64,000 bases of DNA from Allokutzneria oryzae (lineage in GTDB: Bacteria > Actinomycetota > Actinomycetes > Mycobacteriales > Pseudonocardiaceae): assembly GCF_042429765.1 (NCBI RefSeq), contig NZ_JBHLZU010000006.1:310001-374000 (forward strand), given 5' to 3'. How positions within the stretch are numbered: position 1 is the stretch's first letter; every line of letters begins with the position of its first letter. The notes under the pieces are model-generated. The model saw only the letters and a program-made list of their open reading frames with translations, did not search any database and was not told the origin of the DNA. The translations under genes and the position numbers were made by a program. Shown here one piece after another: positions 1 through 8,850 of this stretch.

Positions 1-263
1 CAGCTCACCTCCCACGACGGAGGAGTGCTCCCCCGGTCCCGCTGAGCCGTCCGGCCTAGCTCGCGCTCCACCGAACGACACCCTCCGAACACGCAGCGCA
101 ACTGTGCACCCCCGCCCCAACTCCTGCCACTTTTAGCAGGAGAAACACGCGTACCGTCCCTCACTCGTGTCACAAAGGACTACAAATCGGTCACGGTCGG
201 CGGCTTCGCCCTCGCGCGGAACCTTACGCAGCGCACACCGCGCGAGGTCCCCGAGCGCACGAA

Positions 264-296
264 AATGGCCCCCTTGGTCGCAACAAGGGGGCCATT
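264..296. terminator. Strong bidirectional hairpin
   Basis: Perfect 13-bp inverted repeat, AATGGCCCCCTTG and its complement, around a 7-nt loop. It lacks a long T-run, as is common for actinobacterial terminators. It lies downstream of the minus-strand acyl-CoA synthetase and could also serve a plus-strand gene entering from the left. Confidence 0.55.
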
Positions 297-363
297 CGCC
301 ACCGGCTCGCCCGGCCCCGCTCACCCGGCCCGGGTGCCGCGCCCCGGCCGGCGTGGCCGGTGT

Positions 364-433
364 TTTCGCGTTTTGTCACCTTCATGCGCAAGAGAGCGCT
401 CCCATATCGCGCTGAGGCTCCATAACGCGAAAC
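364..433. repeat. Dispersed palindromic repeat, copy 1
   Basis: Imperfect palindrome starting TTTTCGCGTTTTGTCACC, centred on GAGAGCGCTC and ending AACGCGAAA. The right flank to position 512 (GGTGGTG, then GCTTGC, then GTGCTAG) is homologous to the right flank of copy 6. Its terminal CTAG overlaps the stop codon of the acyl-CoA synthetase gene. The left flank is diverged. Confidence 0.8.
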
Positions 434-508
434 GTGGGGCACGCGCGGTGGGCTTCGGGGGAAGAGGGTGGCGCGGTCGGCTAGGTGGTGTCGCCGCTTG
501 CCGGGGTG

Positions 509-2047
509 CTAGTTCACGCGCCGGTCCTGCCCGGCCCAGAACGGCTCGCGCAGCTTGAACTTCTGGATCTTGCCGGTGGCCGTGCGCGGGATGGACTCGC
601 GGAACTCCACCGAGGTGGGCGCCTTGTACCCGGCCAGCCGCTGCTTGCAGTGAGCGATGATCTCCTGCTCGGTGGCCTCGGCGCCCTCGGCGAGGACCAC
701 CAGGGCCTTGATCGTCTCGCCCCACTTGTCGTCGGGCACGCCGATCACCGCGACCTCGGCGACCGCCGGGTGGCTGAAGACGGTGTCCTCCACCTCGATC
801 GAGGAGACGTTCTCACCGCCGGTGATGATCACGTCCTTCTTCCGGTCCGAGATCGTCAGGTGGCCCTCGTCGTCCAGGGTGCCGCCGTCACCGGTGTGGA
901 ACCAGCCGCCGTCCAGCGCGTCCTCGGTGGCCTCCTTGTTGTTCCAGTAGCCCTCCAGCACGGTGTTGGAACGGGCCAGCACCTCGCCGGTGTCGGAGAC
1001 CGACAGCCGCACGCCGATCGCCGGGGCACCGGCGCGGGAGAGCTTGCGGGCGCGCTCCTCGGCCGGCAGGCCGAGGTCCAGCGGCCGGGTGCGGTTGAAG
1101 GTCAGCGTCGGCGAGGTCTCGGTCAGGCCGTAGAGCTGCTGGAACTCCCAGCCCAGCTCGTCCTCGATGCGCGCGATGGTCCTGGTGGGCGGCGGCGCGC
1201 CCGCGCAGACGATGCGCATGGAGCCGCGACCGGGGATCTCGCCCTTCCAGTCCTGGGCGGCGTCGAGCACCATGTTCCAGACCGCGGGCGCGCCGCAGGC
1301 CAGGGTGACCCCGTGCTGCTCGACCCGGCGCAGGATCTCCGCGCCGTCGACCTTGCGCAGCACGACCTGCTTGGCGCCGAGCCCGGCGAGCACGAAGGGC
1401 ATGCCCCAGCCGTTGCAGTGGAACATCGGCAGCGTGTGCAGGTAGACGTCGCGCTCCCAGGCGCGCACGTGCAGCCCGAAGGTCATCGTGTTCACCCAGA
1501 TGTTGCGGTGGGTGATCTGCACGCCCTTGGGCCGCGCCGTGGTGCCCGAGGTGTAGTTGATCGTGGCGGTGGCGTCCTCGTCCGGCGACGTCCACGCGCG
1601 CGGCTCGACGCCGAAGCGCATCAGCTCCGTCTCGGTCTGCTCGCCGAGCACGTAGCGGTGCGGCGCCGTGATGCCGCTGAGGTCGGCGTCCAGCTCGGGG
1701 TCGACCAGCAGCGTGGACGCGCCGCAGTGCTCGACGATGTAGGCGATCTCCTCGGCGCGGAGCCGGAAGTTGATCGGCACGCAGATCCGCCCGCTGGCCG
1801 GGACCGCGTAGAGCAGCTCCAGCAGCCTGCTGGAGTTGTGGCTGACCACAGCGACGCGCTCGCCCTCGCCGACGCCGATGGCGTCCAGGCCCGCCTGCCA
1901 GGCCCGCACCCTGGTGGCGACGTCGCCGTAGGTGGTTGTCGGCACGGCGGCCGCGGGCTGGTCTGGTTCGTCGACGACGGCGGTCGAGCCGGACCACACC
2001 GTTTCGGCGCGATCCACGAAGTCGGCGACGGTGAGCGGGACCCGCAT
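509..2047 (-). CDS. Acyl-CoA synthetase (AMP-forming, FadD-type)
   Basis: ANL-superfamily ligase of 512 aa. It should activate a carboxylic acid, probably a medium or long fatty acid, with ATP and transfer the acyl group to CoA. Visible motifs are the phosphate loop YTSGTTARPKG near residue 162, the adenylation motif YGLTETSP near 305, the hinge-region GWFHTGD near 381 and the catalytic lysine in RTATGKIQKF near 490. ATG start with GGAGG about 10 nt upstream. No operon partner; the next gene is divergent. The TAG stop lies in the CTAG at the right end of a palindromic element. Exact substrate cannot be read from the sequence. Confidence 0.9.
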   Translation of the reverse strand: MRVPLTVADFVDRAETVWSGSTAVVDEPDQPAAAVPTTTYGDVATRVRAWQAGLDAIGVGEGERVAVVSHNSSRLLELLYAVPASGRICVPINFRLRAEEIAYIVEHCGASTLLVDPELDADLSGITAPHRYVLGEQTETELMRFGVEPRAWTSPDEDATATINYTSGTTARPKGVQITHRNIWVNTMTFGLHVRAWERDVYLHTLPMFHCNGWGMPFVLAGLGAKQVVLRKVDGAEILRRVEQHGVTLACGAPAVWNMVLDAAQDWKGEIPGRGSMRIVCAGAPPPTRTIARIEDELGWEFQQLYGLTETSPTLTFNRTRPLDLGLPAEERARKLSRAGAPAIGVRLSVSDTGEVLARSNTVLEGYWNNKEATEDALDGGWFHTGDGGTLDDEGHLTISDRKKDVIITGGENVSSIEVEDTVFSHPAVAEVAVIGVPDDKWGETIKALVVLAEGAEATEQEIIAHCKQRLAGYKAPTSVEFRESIPRTATGKIQKFKLREPFWAGQDRRVN

Positions 2048-2227
2048 GGTCTACGTACCTCCAGGGGGCTGGAAACACCGAGTGGCCGGAAGGGTACTGA
2101 GCGCTACCAGCAGCCGACAGGCACCCCGCCGACACTCACTCTTCTGGCCGTCGGGCGACTCGCCGAACGCGCACCCCCGAACGGCGAACGGCGCGCTGCC
2201 CCGAAGGGCCGAGCACCGCCTGGGACC

Positions 2228-2722
2228 ATGTCCGGCGTGCGTCATCAGCTGCGGCGACTCGGCATCGGGCTCGCCATCCCGGGACTCGTCCTGACCGTCG
2301 TCGGCACCTTCCTGCCCTGGCTGCGCTCGGGCGCGGTGCTGCGCGACAGCTACGAGGCGGCTGACCTGCTGCGCCGCCTGCTCGGGCTGGACCAGGGCGT
2401 CGGCGGGGCGCTGCTGGCGGGCTGGCCCGCGCTGGGCCCGCTGGCCGCGCTGTGTGTCGCTGGTTACGTCTTGGGCGTTCCCCGAGTCGCCGCTGTAGCG
2501 AATCTGCTCCTTTCGGCGATAACGGGCGCAGTGGGGGTGTTCGCGTCCGTCCACGCCGACGCCGGGGGCTCTTTGGTCGGCATCACCTGGACGGGACCTG
2601 TAACCGTGCTCGTCGGCGCCTTGCTGTCGCTGGTGGGCGCGATCGCCGTGCTCGTGGGCGCCCCTGGACGGATGACACAGGGGAGTGACAGTGACCAACG
2701 GCGAGAGCCACCCCGTTCCTGA
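2228..2722 (+). CDS. Small membrane protein, unknown function
   Basis: 164-aa hydrophobic protein with about four membrane segments (near residues 10-30, 60-80, 85-105 and 125-155) and a polar C-terminal tail. I do not recognise a family. ATG 2228 is chosen because hydrophobic coding sense begins there; the much longer open frame upstream is only the shadow of the acyl-CoA synthetase. The last 38 bases overlap the start of the next gene in another frame, so the two are probably cotranscribed and translationally coupled. The overlap suggests a functional link with the membrane-anchored protein that follows. Confidence 0.7.
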   Translation: MSGVRHQLRRLGIGLAIPGLVLTVVGTFLPWLRSGAVLRDSYEAADLLRRLLGLDQGVGGALLAGWPALGPLAALCVAGYVLGVPRVAAVANLLLSAITGAVGVFASVHADAGGSLVGITWTGPVTVLVGALLSLVGAIAVLVGAPGRMTQGSDSDQRREPPRS

Positions 2723-3971
2723 GCAGCAGGAACAGCAGCCCGCCCCGCAGGAGGCGCCGCGCAGGCCGAAGACCGGCCTGATCGTCGGCGTCGTCGTGGG
2801 CGTGCTCGCCCTCGTCGGCGGCGGCGTCGCGCTGAGCTCGGCGTTGCAGGGCGACAGCGCCCCTGGCGCGTCGCCGCAGAGCGCGGTGACCGGCCTGGTG
2901 GACGTGCTCAACAAGGGTGACGCGGTCGGCGTGCTGGACCGGATCCACCCCGCGGAGGCCAAGGCGTTCCGCGACTTCGCCACGACCACGGCCGGGGAGA
3001 TGAAGCGGCTGGAGGTCCTGCGCGGCGACGCCGACCCGCTGACCGCGGTCGGCGGGATCTCCGCGCAGGAGGTCGGCTTCGACGCCGTGCCGGAGGAGAA
3101 GGTCAACGACCGGATCACCGTGGTCAAGCTGGTCAAGGGCAAGGTCGCGATGACCGAGGACCAGAGCAAGGCGCCCTACACCGAGAAGTTCCTCAAGCTG
3201 CTGGGCGGGCAGCCGGGTACCACGACCTCGACGACGACCACTGTGGACATCGCGGACGTGGTGCGGCGCACCGGCAAGCCGGTGCGGATCGCCACCGTCA
3301 AGGTCGGCGACAAGTGGCACCCGAGCCTCTACTACAGCGTTGCCGACTTCGCGCTCCAGATGACGGGGCGGTCCTGGCCGAAGGAGAGCATCCCGGCGGT
3401 CGGCGCCGCCACGGCCGAGCAGGCCGTGCGCGAGCTGGTGACCGCGGCGATCGACGGCAACACCCGCCGGGTGATCGAGCTGCTGCCGCCGACGGAGATG
3501 GCGGTGGCGCACGACGTCGGCAACGCTCTGGTCGTCGGGCTCAGCGGTGAGACCGTCTCCGACACCAAGCTGGTGGAGCTGCAGACCGAGACCAAGGACA
3601 TCCCGGGCGGCAAGCGGATCAGCCCGCGCAAGGTGGTCGTGGAGATCGGCGGCCAGCGGCTCTCCGTGGCCAGGGACGGCGACTGCGCCGTGGTCGACGC
3701 GGGCGAGGGCACGCGGGTCTTGTGCCTGGACCAGCTCGTCGCGGGCATGGAGGAGGCGGCGGCCGAGGACGGCATCCAGCTGCCCGAAGCCGCGGTGCGC
3801 ACCGTCCAGAGCATCGGCCGCAACCTGCTCGACATCGGCGTTGCCACCGTCGAGGAGAACGGCAAGCACTACCTGAGCCCGACCGGCACCGTCAACGAGC
3901 TGGTCCTGACCTTCCTGCGCGGCCTGGACGCGAAGTCCCTCGCCGAGCTGGTGGAGCTGGGCAACCGCTGA
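2685..3971 (+). CDS. Membrane-anchored paralogue A (two repeat modules)
   Basis: 428 aa. A short cytoplasmic Gln/Pro-rich N-terminus is followed by one membrane anchor (about residues 30-52, LIVGVVVGVLALVGGGVAL), so the bulk of the protein is probably extracytoplasmic. Two internal modules have the same opening pattern: SAVTGLVDVLNKGD with HPAEAK, then QAVRELVTAAIDGN with LPPTEM. This is reminiscent of NTF2/DUF4878-like folds (inference). It is clearly homologous along its length to the next gene, so the pair arose by tandem duplication. GTG 2685 follows CAGGGGAG; GTG 2691 is possible. Function unknown. A strong terminator follows. Confidence 0.75.
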   Translation: MTVTNGESHPVPEQQEQQPAPQEAPRRPKTGLIVGVVVGVLALVGGGVALSSALQGDSAPGASPQSAVTGLVDVLNKGDAVGVLDRIHPAEAKAFRDFATTTAGEMKRLEVLRGDADPLTAVGGISAQEVGFDAVPEEKVNDRITVVKLVKGKVAMTEDQSKAPYTEKFLKLLGGQPGTTTSTTTTVDIADVVRRTGKPVRIATVKVGDKWHPSLYYSVADFALQMTGRSWPKESIPAVGAATAEQAVRELVTAAIDGNTRRVIELLPPTEMAVAHDVGNALVVGLSGETVSDTKLVELQTETKDIPGGKRISPRKVVVEIGGQRLSVARDGDCAVVDAGEGTRVLCLDQLVAGMEEAAAEDGIQLPEAAVRTVQSIGRNLLDIGVATVEENGKHYLSPTGTVNELVLTFLRGLDAKSLAELVELGNR

Positions 3972-3992
3972 CCGGCGGCACCGCCGAGACGA

Positions 3993-4029
3993 GGACCACC
4001 CGGGCGCGGCCCGGGTGGTCCTTTCTTTT
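3993..4029 (+). terminator. Intrinsic terminator after paralogue A
   Basis: 13-bp perfect stem GGACCACCCGGGC (3993-4005), GCG loop, complementary arm 4009-4021, then TTTCTTTT. It separates the two paralogous genes transcriptionally. Confidence 0.85.
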
Positions 4030-4137
4030 CGGCAACGTCTCGGTACCCAACACCGGGGCGGCTGGTCCAAGTCCCCCCGCGACGCCCTAGGGTCGCCGCG
4101 AGCAGCGCGAACCAGACTTTTCAGGAGGAGACAGACC

Positions 4138-5682
4138 GTGAGCACCCCCGGGGACACCTCGGGCTCACCCGCCCAGCCCGATCCGGACAACGAGGTCGCG
4201 GCCGAACAGCCCACGGCGGCGGGACCGGCCGCCGAGGCGGAGCAGCCCACCGCGAAGACCCCGCTGGCCGAGAACGCCGACATGGCGACACCGCCGTTCG
4301 GCGTGCCCCAGCAGGTTCCCCAGCAGCCCCCGCAACAGTTCGCCCAGCAGTTCCCGCAGCAGGGCATGCCGCCGCAGCCGATGCTGCCCCAGCCCGGACC
4401 AGGGCAGCCGCCGTACGGCCACCCACACCCGCCGCAGCAAGGAGCGCCCGGCCCCGGCAGGAAGCGCACCGGGCTCGTGGTGGGCATCCTGGTCGCCGTC
4501 GTCGCACTGGTCGCCGGTGGCGTCACCGCGTTCTTCGCCTTCTCCGGCTCGGCGGGGGCGAGCACCCCGACGGCCGCCGCGACCAAGCTGGTCGAGGCGC
4601 TGGGCAAGGGCGACATCGCCGGCGTGATCTCCAACCTGGCCCCGGCCGAGGCGAAGCTGAGCGCGGACTACATGGGCGCGTCCATGGACGAGCTCAAGCG
4701 GCTGGAGGTGATGAAGCCGGACGCCAGCCCCGACCAGCTGGCCGGGGTGGAGCTCAAGGCGGAGGGCCTGCGCTTCGACGAGGCGGGCGAGGAGAAGCTC
4801 AACGACCACGTCACGGTCACCAAGCTGACCGCGGGAACCATCACCATCACCTCGGACACCGCCAAGCTGCCGCTCGCCGACAAGTTCGTGGACCTGGCCT
4901 TCCCGAACGGCCGGGTGGACCAGCGCACCACGGAGACCATCGACATCGCGAGCATCGTGCGCGCCACGGGGCAGCCGGTGCGCATCGCCACGGTCAACGA
5001 GGGCGGCACCTGGTACGCCAGCTTCTTCTACTCCATCGCCGACAACGCGCTGGCCGTCGAGGAGATCGCCTGGCCGAAGGAGCCCATCCCGGCCAACGGC
5101 GCCCCCGACGCGGAGACGGCGGTCAAGGAGCTGGTGCGGGCCGCGCTCTCGGGCGACCTGCGCCGCGTGGTCGAGCTGCTGCCGCCGGACGAGATGGGCG
5201 TGCTGCACGACCTCGGCCCGCTGCTGGTGGGTGAGCTCGGTGGCGAGCTGGACACCGGTTCGAAGCTGGTCGACCTCAAGACAGTGCACAAGGACGTCAA
5301 CGGCGGCACCAAGGTCAGCCTGGACTCGATGATGCTGGAGATCGACGGTGAGCGCGGCACCGTGCGCCGGGTCGAGGACTGCGTGGAGATCCAGGGCCCG
5401 CAGGGACAGCCGGACCGGATGTGCGCGAAGGACGTGGTGGAGAACTTCATCGAAGGCGCGGAGAAGAGCTACCGCCGCAACACCGGCAAGGCGATGCCGC
5501 AGCAGCTCAAGGACTTCTGCGAGCGGATCGTGCGCAACTTCCTCGACGCGGGCGTGATGACGACGCAGGTGGACGGCAAGCACTACGTCAGTCCGATCAG
5601 GACGGTCAGCGAGCTGATGCTGACCGTGCTGCGCAGCCTGGAACCGAAGGACGTCGAAGAGCTGGTCAAGGCCGGGAGATAG
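4138..5682 (+). CDS. Membrane-anchored paralogue B (Pro/Gln-rich N-terminus)
   Basis: 514 aa. Like its neighbour it has one membrane anchor (about residues 115-138) followed by two repeated modules (ATKLVEALGKGD with APAEAK, then TAVKELVRAALSGD with LPPDEM). It differs by a long cytoplasmic Pro/Gln-rich tail with PQQ repeats, the kind of low-complexity region that often mediates protein contacts. GTG 4138 is chosen over the longer open frame because it follows CAGGAGGAG at good spacing and lies after the preceding terminator. No enzymatic motif is visible. Function unknown; the duplication and likely surface location suggest an envelope role (inference). Confidence 0.75.
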   Translation: MSTPGDTSGSPAQPDPDNEVAAEQPTAAGPAAEAEQPTAKTPLAENADMATPPFGVPQQVPQQPPQQFAQQFPQQGMPPQPMLPQPGPGQPPYGHPHPPQQGAPGPGRKRTGLVVGILVAVVALVAGGVTAFFAFSGSAGASTPTAAATKLVEALGKGDIAGVISNLAPAEAKLSADYMGASMDELKRLEVMKPDASPDQLAGVELKAEGLRFDEAGEEKLNDHVTVTKLTAGTITITSDTAKLPLADKFVDLAFPNGRVDQRTTETIDIASIVRATGQPVRIATVNEGGTWYASFFYSIADNALAVEEIAWPKEPIPANGAPDAETAVKELVRAALSGDLRRVVELLPPDEMGVLHDLGPLLVGELGGELDTGSKLVDLKTVHKDVNGGTKVSLDSMMLEIDGERGTVRRVEDCVEIQGPQGQPDRMCAKDVVENFIEGAEKSYRRNTGKAMPQQLKDFCERIVRNFLDAGVMTTQVDGKHYVSPIRTVSELMLTVLRSLEPKDVEELVKAGR

Positions 5683-5692
5683 GACACGGGCG

Positions 5693-5726
5693 AAGGGGGC
5701 GTGCCGTCATCGGCACGCCCCCTTTT
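5693..5726 (+). terminator. Intrinsic terminator between convergent genes
   Basis: 12-14 bp stem (AAGGGGGCGTGCCG / CGGCACGCCCCCTT) with a TCAT loop and TTTT tail. It ends the paralogue B transcript. The minus-strand ATPase stop is two bases beyond. Confidence 0.85.
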
Positions 5727-5727
5727 C

Positions 5728-7986
5728 TTATCCGGTGATGCGGTCGTCCTCGGGGCGGCCGACGTCGGGGTTGGACGAGGCGAACCTCCGCAGCCGCATG
5801 CTGTTGGAGACCACGAAGGCCGACGACAGCGCCATGGCCGCACCCGCGATCAACGGGTTGAGCAGCCCGAGCGCGGCCAGCGGGAGCGCGGCGACGTTGT
5901 ACCCGAAGGCCCACACCAGGTTCCCCCGGATGGTGCCGAGCGTGCGGCGGGCGAGCCGGATCGAGTCCGGCACCGCGGTGAGGTCGTCGCGCACCAGGAT
6001 CAGGTCGGCGGCGTTGATCGCCACATCGGTCCCGCTGCCCATGGCCAGCCCGAGGTCCGCGGTGGCGAGTGCGGGCGCGTCGTTCACGCCGTCGCCCACC
6101 ATCGCCACCGTGCGGCCCTGCTCCCGCAACGCCTTGACGAGCTCGACCTTGCCCTGCGGCAGCACCTCGGCGACGACCTCGTCGATGCCGACCTCCCGCG
6201 CGACGGCGCGCGCGGTGGCCTCGTTGTCGCCGGTCAGCAACACCGGGCGCAGCCCGAGCGCGCGCAGCTCGGCGACCGCCGCGGCGGCGGTGGGCTTGAC
6301 GGTGTCGGCGACCGCGAGCAGCCCGGCGACCGCACCGTCCCGTGCGACGACGACAACGGTCTTGCCGTGCGACTCCCATTGCGTGCGAAGGTTTTCCAGC
6401 TCCTCGGGCAACGCGATCCCCCGCTCGGCGAACAACCGCGCCCGCCCGATGACCACCTCCCGACCGTCCACAGTGCCCTGTGCGCCGAGCCCCGGCAGCG
6501 CGACGAAGTCCTCGACCTGGCTCAACGAAGCCAGTTCCTGGCGCGCGGCCGTCGCGACCGCGACGGCGATGGCGTGCTCGGAGGCGTCCTCCACCGCGCC
6601 CGCGACGGCGAGCAGCTCCGCGCGGTCCACGCCCGCGTACGGGTGGACGGCGGCGAGGGTCATCTTCCCGCTGGTGACGGTGCCGGTCTTGTCCAGAACC
6701 ACGGTGTCCACGGCACGGGTCGACTCCAACGCGCTGGCGCCCTTGATCAGGATTCCCAGCTGCGCGGCCCGTCCGGTGGCCACGAGCAGCGCGGTCGGGG
6801 TGGCGAGGCCGAGCGCGCACGGGCAGGCGATGATCAGCACGGCCAGCGCGGCGGTGAACGCGGCCTCGGTGGGCTGCCCGGTGAGCAGCCACGCGGCGAA
6901 GGTCAGCGCGGAGAGCACCAGCACGACGGGCACGAACCGGCCCGCGACCCGGTCGGCGAGCCGCTGCACGTCGGCCTTGTCGTTCTGCGCCTGCTCGACG
7001 AGCCGGGCCATGTGCGCGAGCTGCGTGTCGTCACCGACCTTGGTGGCGCGCACGACGAGCCGCCCGCCGACGGCGACCGTGCCGCCGATGACGGGGTCCC
7101 CGGGGCCCACGGGCACGGGGACGGACTCGCCGGTGACCATGCTCGCATCGACCTCGCACCGCCCCTGCTCCACCTCGCCGTCGGCGGCGACCCGCTCACC
7201 CGGCTTGACCAGGAACAGGTCGCCGACCTTGAGCGCGGCGATCGGCAGCACGACCGGCTCCCCGTCGCGGAGCACCGTGACGTCCTTGACGCCCAGCGTG
7301 GACAGTGCCCGCAACGCGTTGCCCGCCATGCGCTTCGCCCGCGCCTCGAAGTACCGACCGGCCAGCAGGAACGCGGTCACTCCGGCGGCGACTTCGAGGT
7401 AGACCGACCCACCGGCCTCCGTGGTGATCTCGAAGCCGGTGTGCAGCTCGTCACCGGTGGTGAACAACAGCGACCACATCGACCAGCCGTAAGCGGCCAG
7501 CACCCCGATCGACACCAGCGTGTCCATGGAAGCGGCGCCGTGCCGGGCGTTCTTGACCGCGGCCCGGTGGAACGGCCACGCCGACCACAGCACCACCGGG
7601 GTGGCCAGCGCCAGGGACACCCACTGCCACCCCGGGAACCGCAAGCCCGGCAGCAGCCACAACGCCAGCGTCAGGTCGCAGAGCGGGATGGACAGCAGGA
7701 TCGCCACGAACAACCGGTTCCTCAGCGCCCTGACGGGATCGCGCTCGTCCGGTCGCTCCTCCCGGAGCAGGCGCGCGGTGTACCCGGCCTGCTCGACGGT
7801 GCTGATCAGCGTTCTCGGGTCGGTACCGGCCGGAGCCGTCACCGCGGCCTTCTCGGTCGCGTAGTTGACGGTGGCGCTCACCCCGTCGAGCTTGTTGAGC
7901 TTGCGCTGCACGCGGTTCGCGCACGCGGCGCAGGTCATGCCGCCAATGACGAGTTCAAGCTCGTCGGTGGCCACACTCTGGGTCAT
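5728..7986 (-). CDS. copA: Copper-type P1B ATPase (CopA/CtpB-like)
   Basis: 752-aa heavy-metal P-type ATPase moving Cu(I)-type ions across the membrane. An N-terminal HMA domain has GMTCAACA (Cys19, Cys22). Then follow the TGES actuator loop, the membrane metal site CPC in IIACPCALGLATP (near 385), the phosphorylated Asp in DKTGTVTSGK (near 427) and GDGVNDAPALA. The usual SEHP loop reads SEHA here. ATG 7986 has GAGGAAGCG before it; a GTG at 8013 is rejected because it lies at or upstream of the predicted ECF transcription start. It shares an ECF-type promoter with the INLP operon. In M. tuberculosis ctpB (Rv0103c) also sits beside the nrp cluster, so this may supply or recycle copper rather than merely detoxify it (inference). 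Confidence 0.93.
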   Translation of the reverse strand: MTQSVATDELELVIGGMTCAACANRVQRKLNKLDGVSATVNYATEKAAVTAPAGTDPRTLISTVEQAGYTARLLREERPDERDPVRALRNRLFVAILLSIPLCDLTLALWLLPGLRFPGWQWVSLALATPVVLWSAWPFHRAAVKNARHGAASMDTLVSIGVLAAYGWSMWSLLFTTGDELHTGFEITTEAGGSVYLEVAAGVTAFLLAGRYFEARAKRMAGNALRALSTLGVKDVTVLRDGEPVVLPIAALKVGDLFLVKPGERVAADGEVEQGRCEVDASMVTGESVPVPVGPGDPVIGGTVAVGGRLVVRATKVGDDTQLAHMARLVEQAQNDKADVQRLADRVAGRFVPVVLVLSALTFAAWLLTGQPTEAAFTAALAVLIIACPCALGLATPTALLVATGRAAQLGILIKGASALESTRAVDTVVLDKTGTVTSGKMTLAAVHPYAGVDRAELLAVAGAVEDASEHAIAVAVATAARQELASLSQVEDFVALPGLGAQGTVDGREVVIGRARLFAERGIALPEELENLRTQWESHGKTVVVVARDGAVAGLLAVADTVKPTAAAAVAELRALGLRPVLLTGDNEATARAVAREVGIDEVVAEVLPQGKVELVKALREQGRTVAMVGDGVNDAPALATADLGLAMGSGTDVAINAADLILVRDDLTAVPDSIRLARRTLGTIRGNLVWAFGYNVAALPLAALGLLNPLIAGAAMALSSAFVVSNSMRLRRFASSNPDVGRPEDDRITG

Positions 7987-8017
7987 CGCTTCCTCACACT
8001 TCTTCCGACCCACACGA

Positions 8018-8044
8018 GTCGTCGGGCGACCCCCGCCGGTTCCC
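8018..8044 (-). promoter_or_regulatory. ECF-type promoter of the P1B ATPase
   Basis: On the minus strand GGGAACC (8044-8038), 16 nt, CGAC (8021-8018). Predicted transcription start is near 8011, giving a leader of about 25 nt to ATG 7986. Same elements and spacing as the promoters of the INLP operon and the anti-sigma gene. Confidence 0.7.
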
Positions 8045-8073
8045 GCGCTCCCCCATCCGTGTCACGCCCCACG

Positions 8074-8850
8074 TCAGAGGTCGGCGAGGGGGTCGGCGGC
8101 GTAGGTGAGCCGGATGACGCCGTCGGAATGGCGCTCCGCCTTGGCGTGCACGCCGAAGACCTCGCGCAGGATCTCCGGGGTCAGCGCCAGCAGGACCTCG
8201 CCCGCCGCCGCCACCGTGCCCCGGTTCAGCACCACCAGCTGGTCGCAGCTGCGCGCCGCCAGGTCCAGCTCGTGCAGGACCGCCAGCGTGGTCACGCCCA
8301 GGCCGCGCACCACCTCCAGCAGCTCGAAGCGGGCCCGGATGTCCAGGTGGTTGGTGGGCTCGTCGAGCACCAGCAGCTCCGGTCGCTGCGCCAGCGCCCG
8401 CGCCAGGTGGACCCGCTGCCGCTCACCGCCCGACAGCGACGCCATCGGCCGGGCGGCCAGGCCCGTCACGCCCGCGCGGGCCATCGCGGTCTCGACCGCC
8501 TCCCGGTCGGCGGGTGTCGTCCTGGAGACGAGGCCGTGGTGGGGTGTGCGCCCGAGCTCCACCACCTCGGCGACCGTGAGGGCCGAGGGGTTCGCGCCGT
8601 CCTGGAGGACCGCCGCGACGCGTTGGGCCGAGGCCCGGACCGGCAGGGACCACAGGTCGGTGCCGTCGAGCAGGACCGCTCCGGCCGACGGGCGCAGCGA
8701 GCGGTAGATCGTGCGCAGCAGGCTGGACTTCCCGCTGCCGTTGGGGCCGACCAGCCCGACCACGGTGCCCGGCCGCACGACCAGGCGCACGTCGTCCAAG
8801 ACCGGGGTGCCGCCGAGGGTGAGGCCGACCCCCGCCACATCGAGTCTCAC
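8074..8850 (-). CDS. ABC importer ATPase, FecE-type (metallophore uptake)
   Basis: 258-aa nucleotide-binding subunit: Walker A GPNGSGKSS, signature LSGGERQR, Walker B LLVLDEPTNHLDI and switch His in LHELDLA. It should power the permease encoded just upstream. GTG 8850 overlaps the permease stop as GTGA; a longer open reading frame extending to 9762 is an artefact. It is the last gene of the seven-gene INLP synthesis/uptake operon. Family knowledge: FecE/BtuD-type ATPases serve importers of iron-siderophore, haem or cobalamin. Context argues for a metal-isonitrile complex. Confidence 0.9.
   Translation of the reverse strand: MRLDVAGVGLTLGGTPVLDDVRLVVRPGTVVGLVGPNGSGKSSLLRTIYRSLRPSAGAVLLDGTDLWSLPVRASAQRVAAVLQDGANPSALTVAEVVELGRTPHHGLVSRTTPADREAVETAMARAGVTGLAARPMASLSGGERQRVHLARALAQRPELLVLDEPTNHLDIRARFELLEVVRGLGVTTLAVLHELDLAARSCDQLVVLNRGTVAAAGEVLLALTPEILREVFGVHAKAERHSDGVIRLTYAADPLADL

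Larger units (their letters stand above)
1..508. other. Intergenic region at window edge
   Basis: No gene is convincing here. Positions 1-45 are open to a TGA in frame 1 (mostly GC-ending codons) and could be the last 14 codons of a plus-strand gene cut by the window edge. I cannot support more than that. The stretch contains two hairpins (121-142: 7-bp stem CTCCTGC/GCAGGAG; 264-296: 13-bp perfect stem) and copy 1 of the dispersed palindrome with its right flank, which reaches the stop codon of the next gene. Confidence 0.5.

Noticed and set aside
133..324. 63-codon minus-strand ORF
   Set aside because: Spans the 13-bp hairpin, no family features or ribosome site.
485..2722. 745-codon plus-strand open frame
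   Set aside because: Upstream of 2228 it is the antisense shadow of the acyl-CoA synthetase; low-complexity Arg/Gly/Ala sequence without family features. Only 2228-2722 is kept.
8011..8013. GTG start giving a 761-aa P1B ATPase
   Set aside because: It coincides with the predicted ECF transcription start and lacks a ribosome site; ATG 7986 has GAGG upstream.
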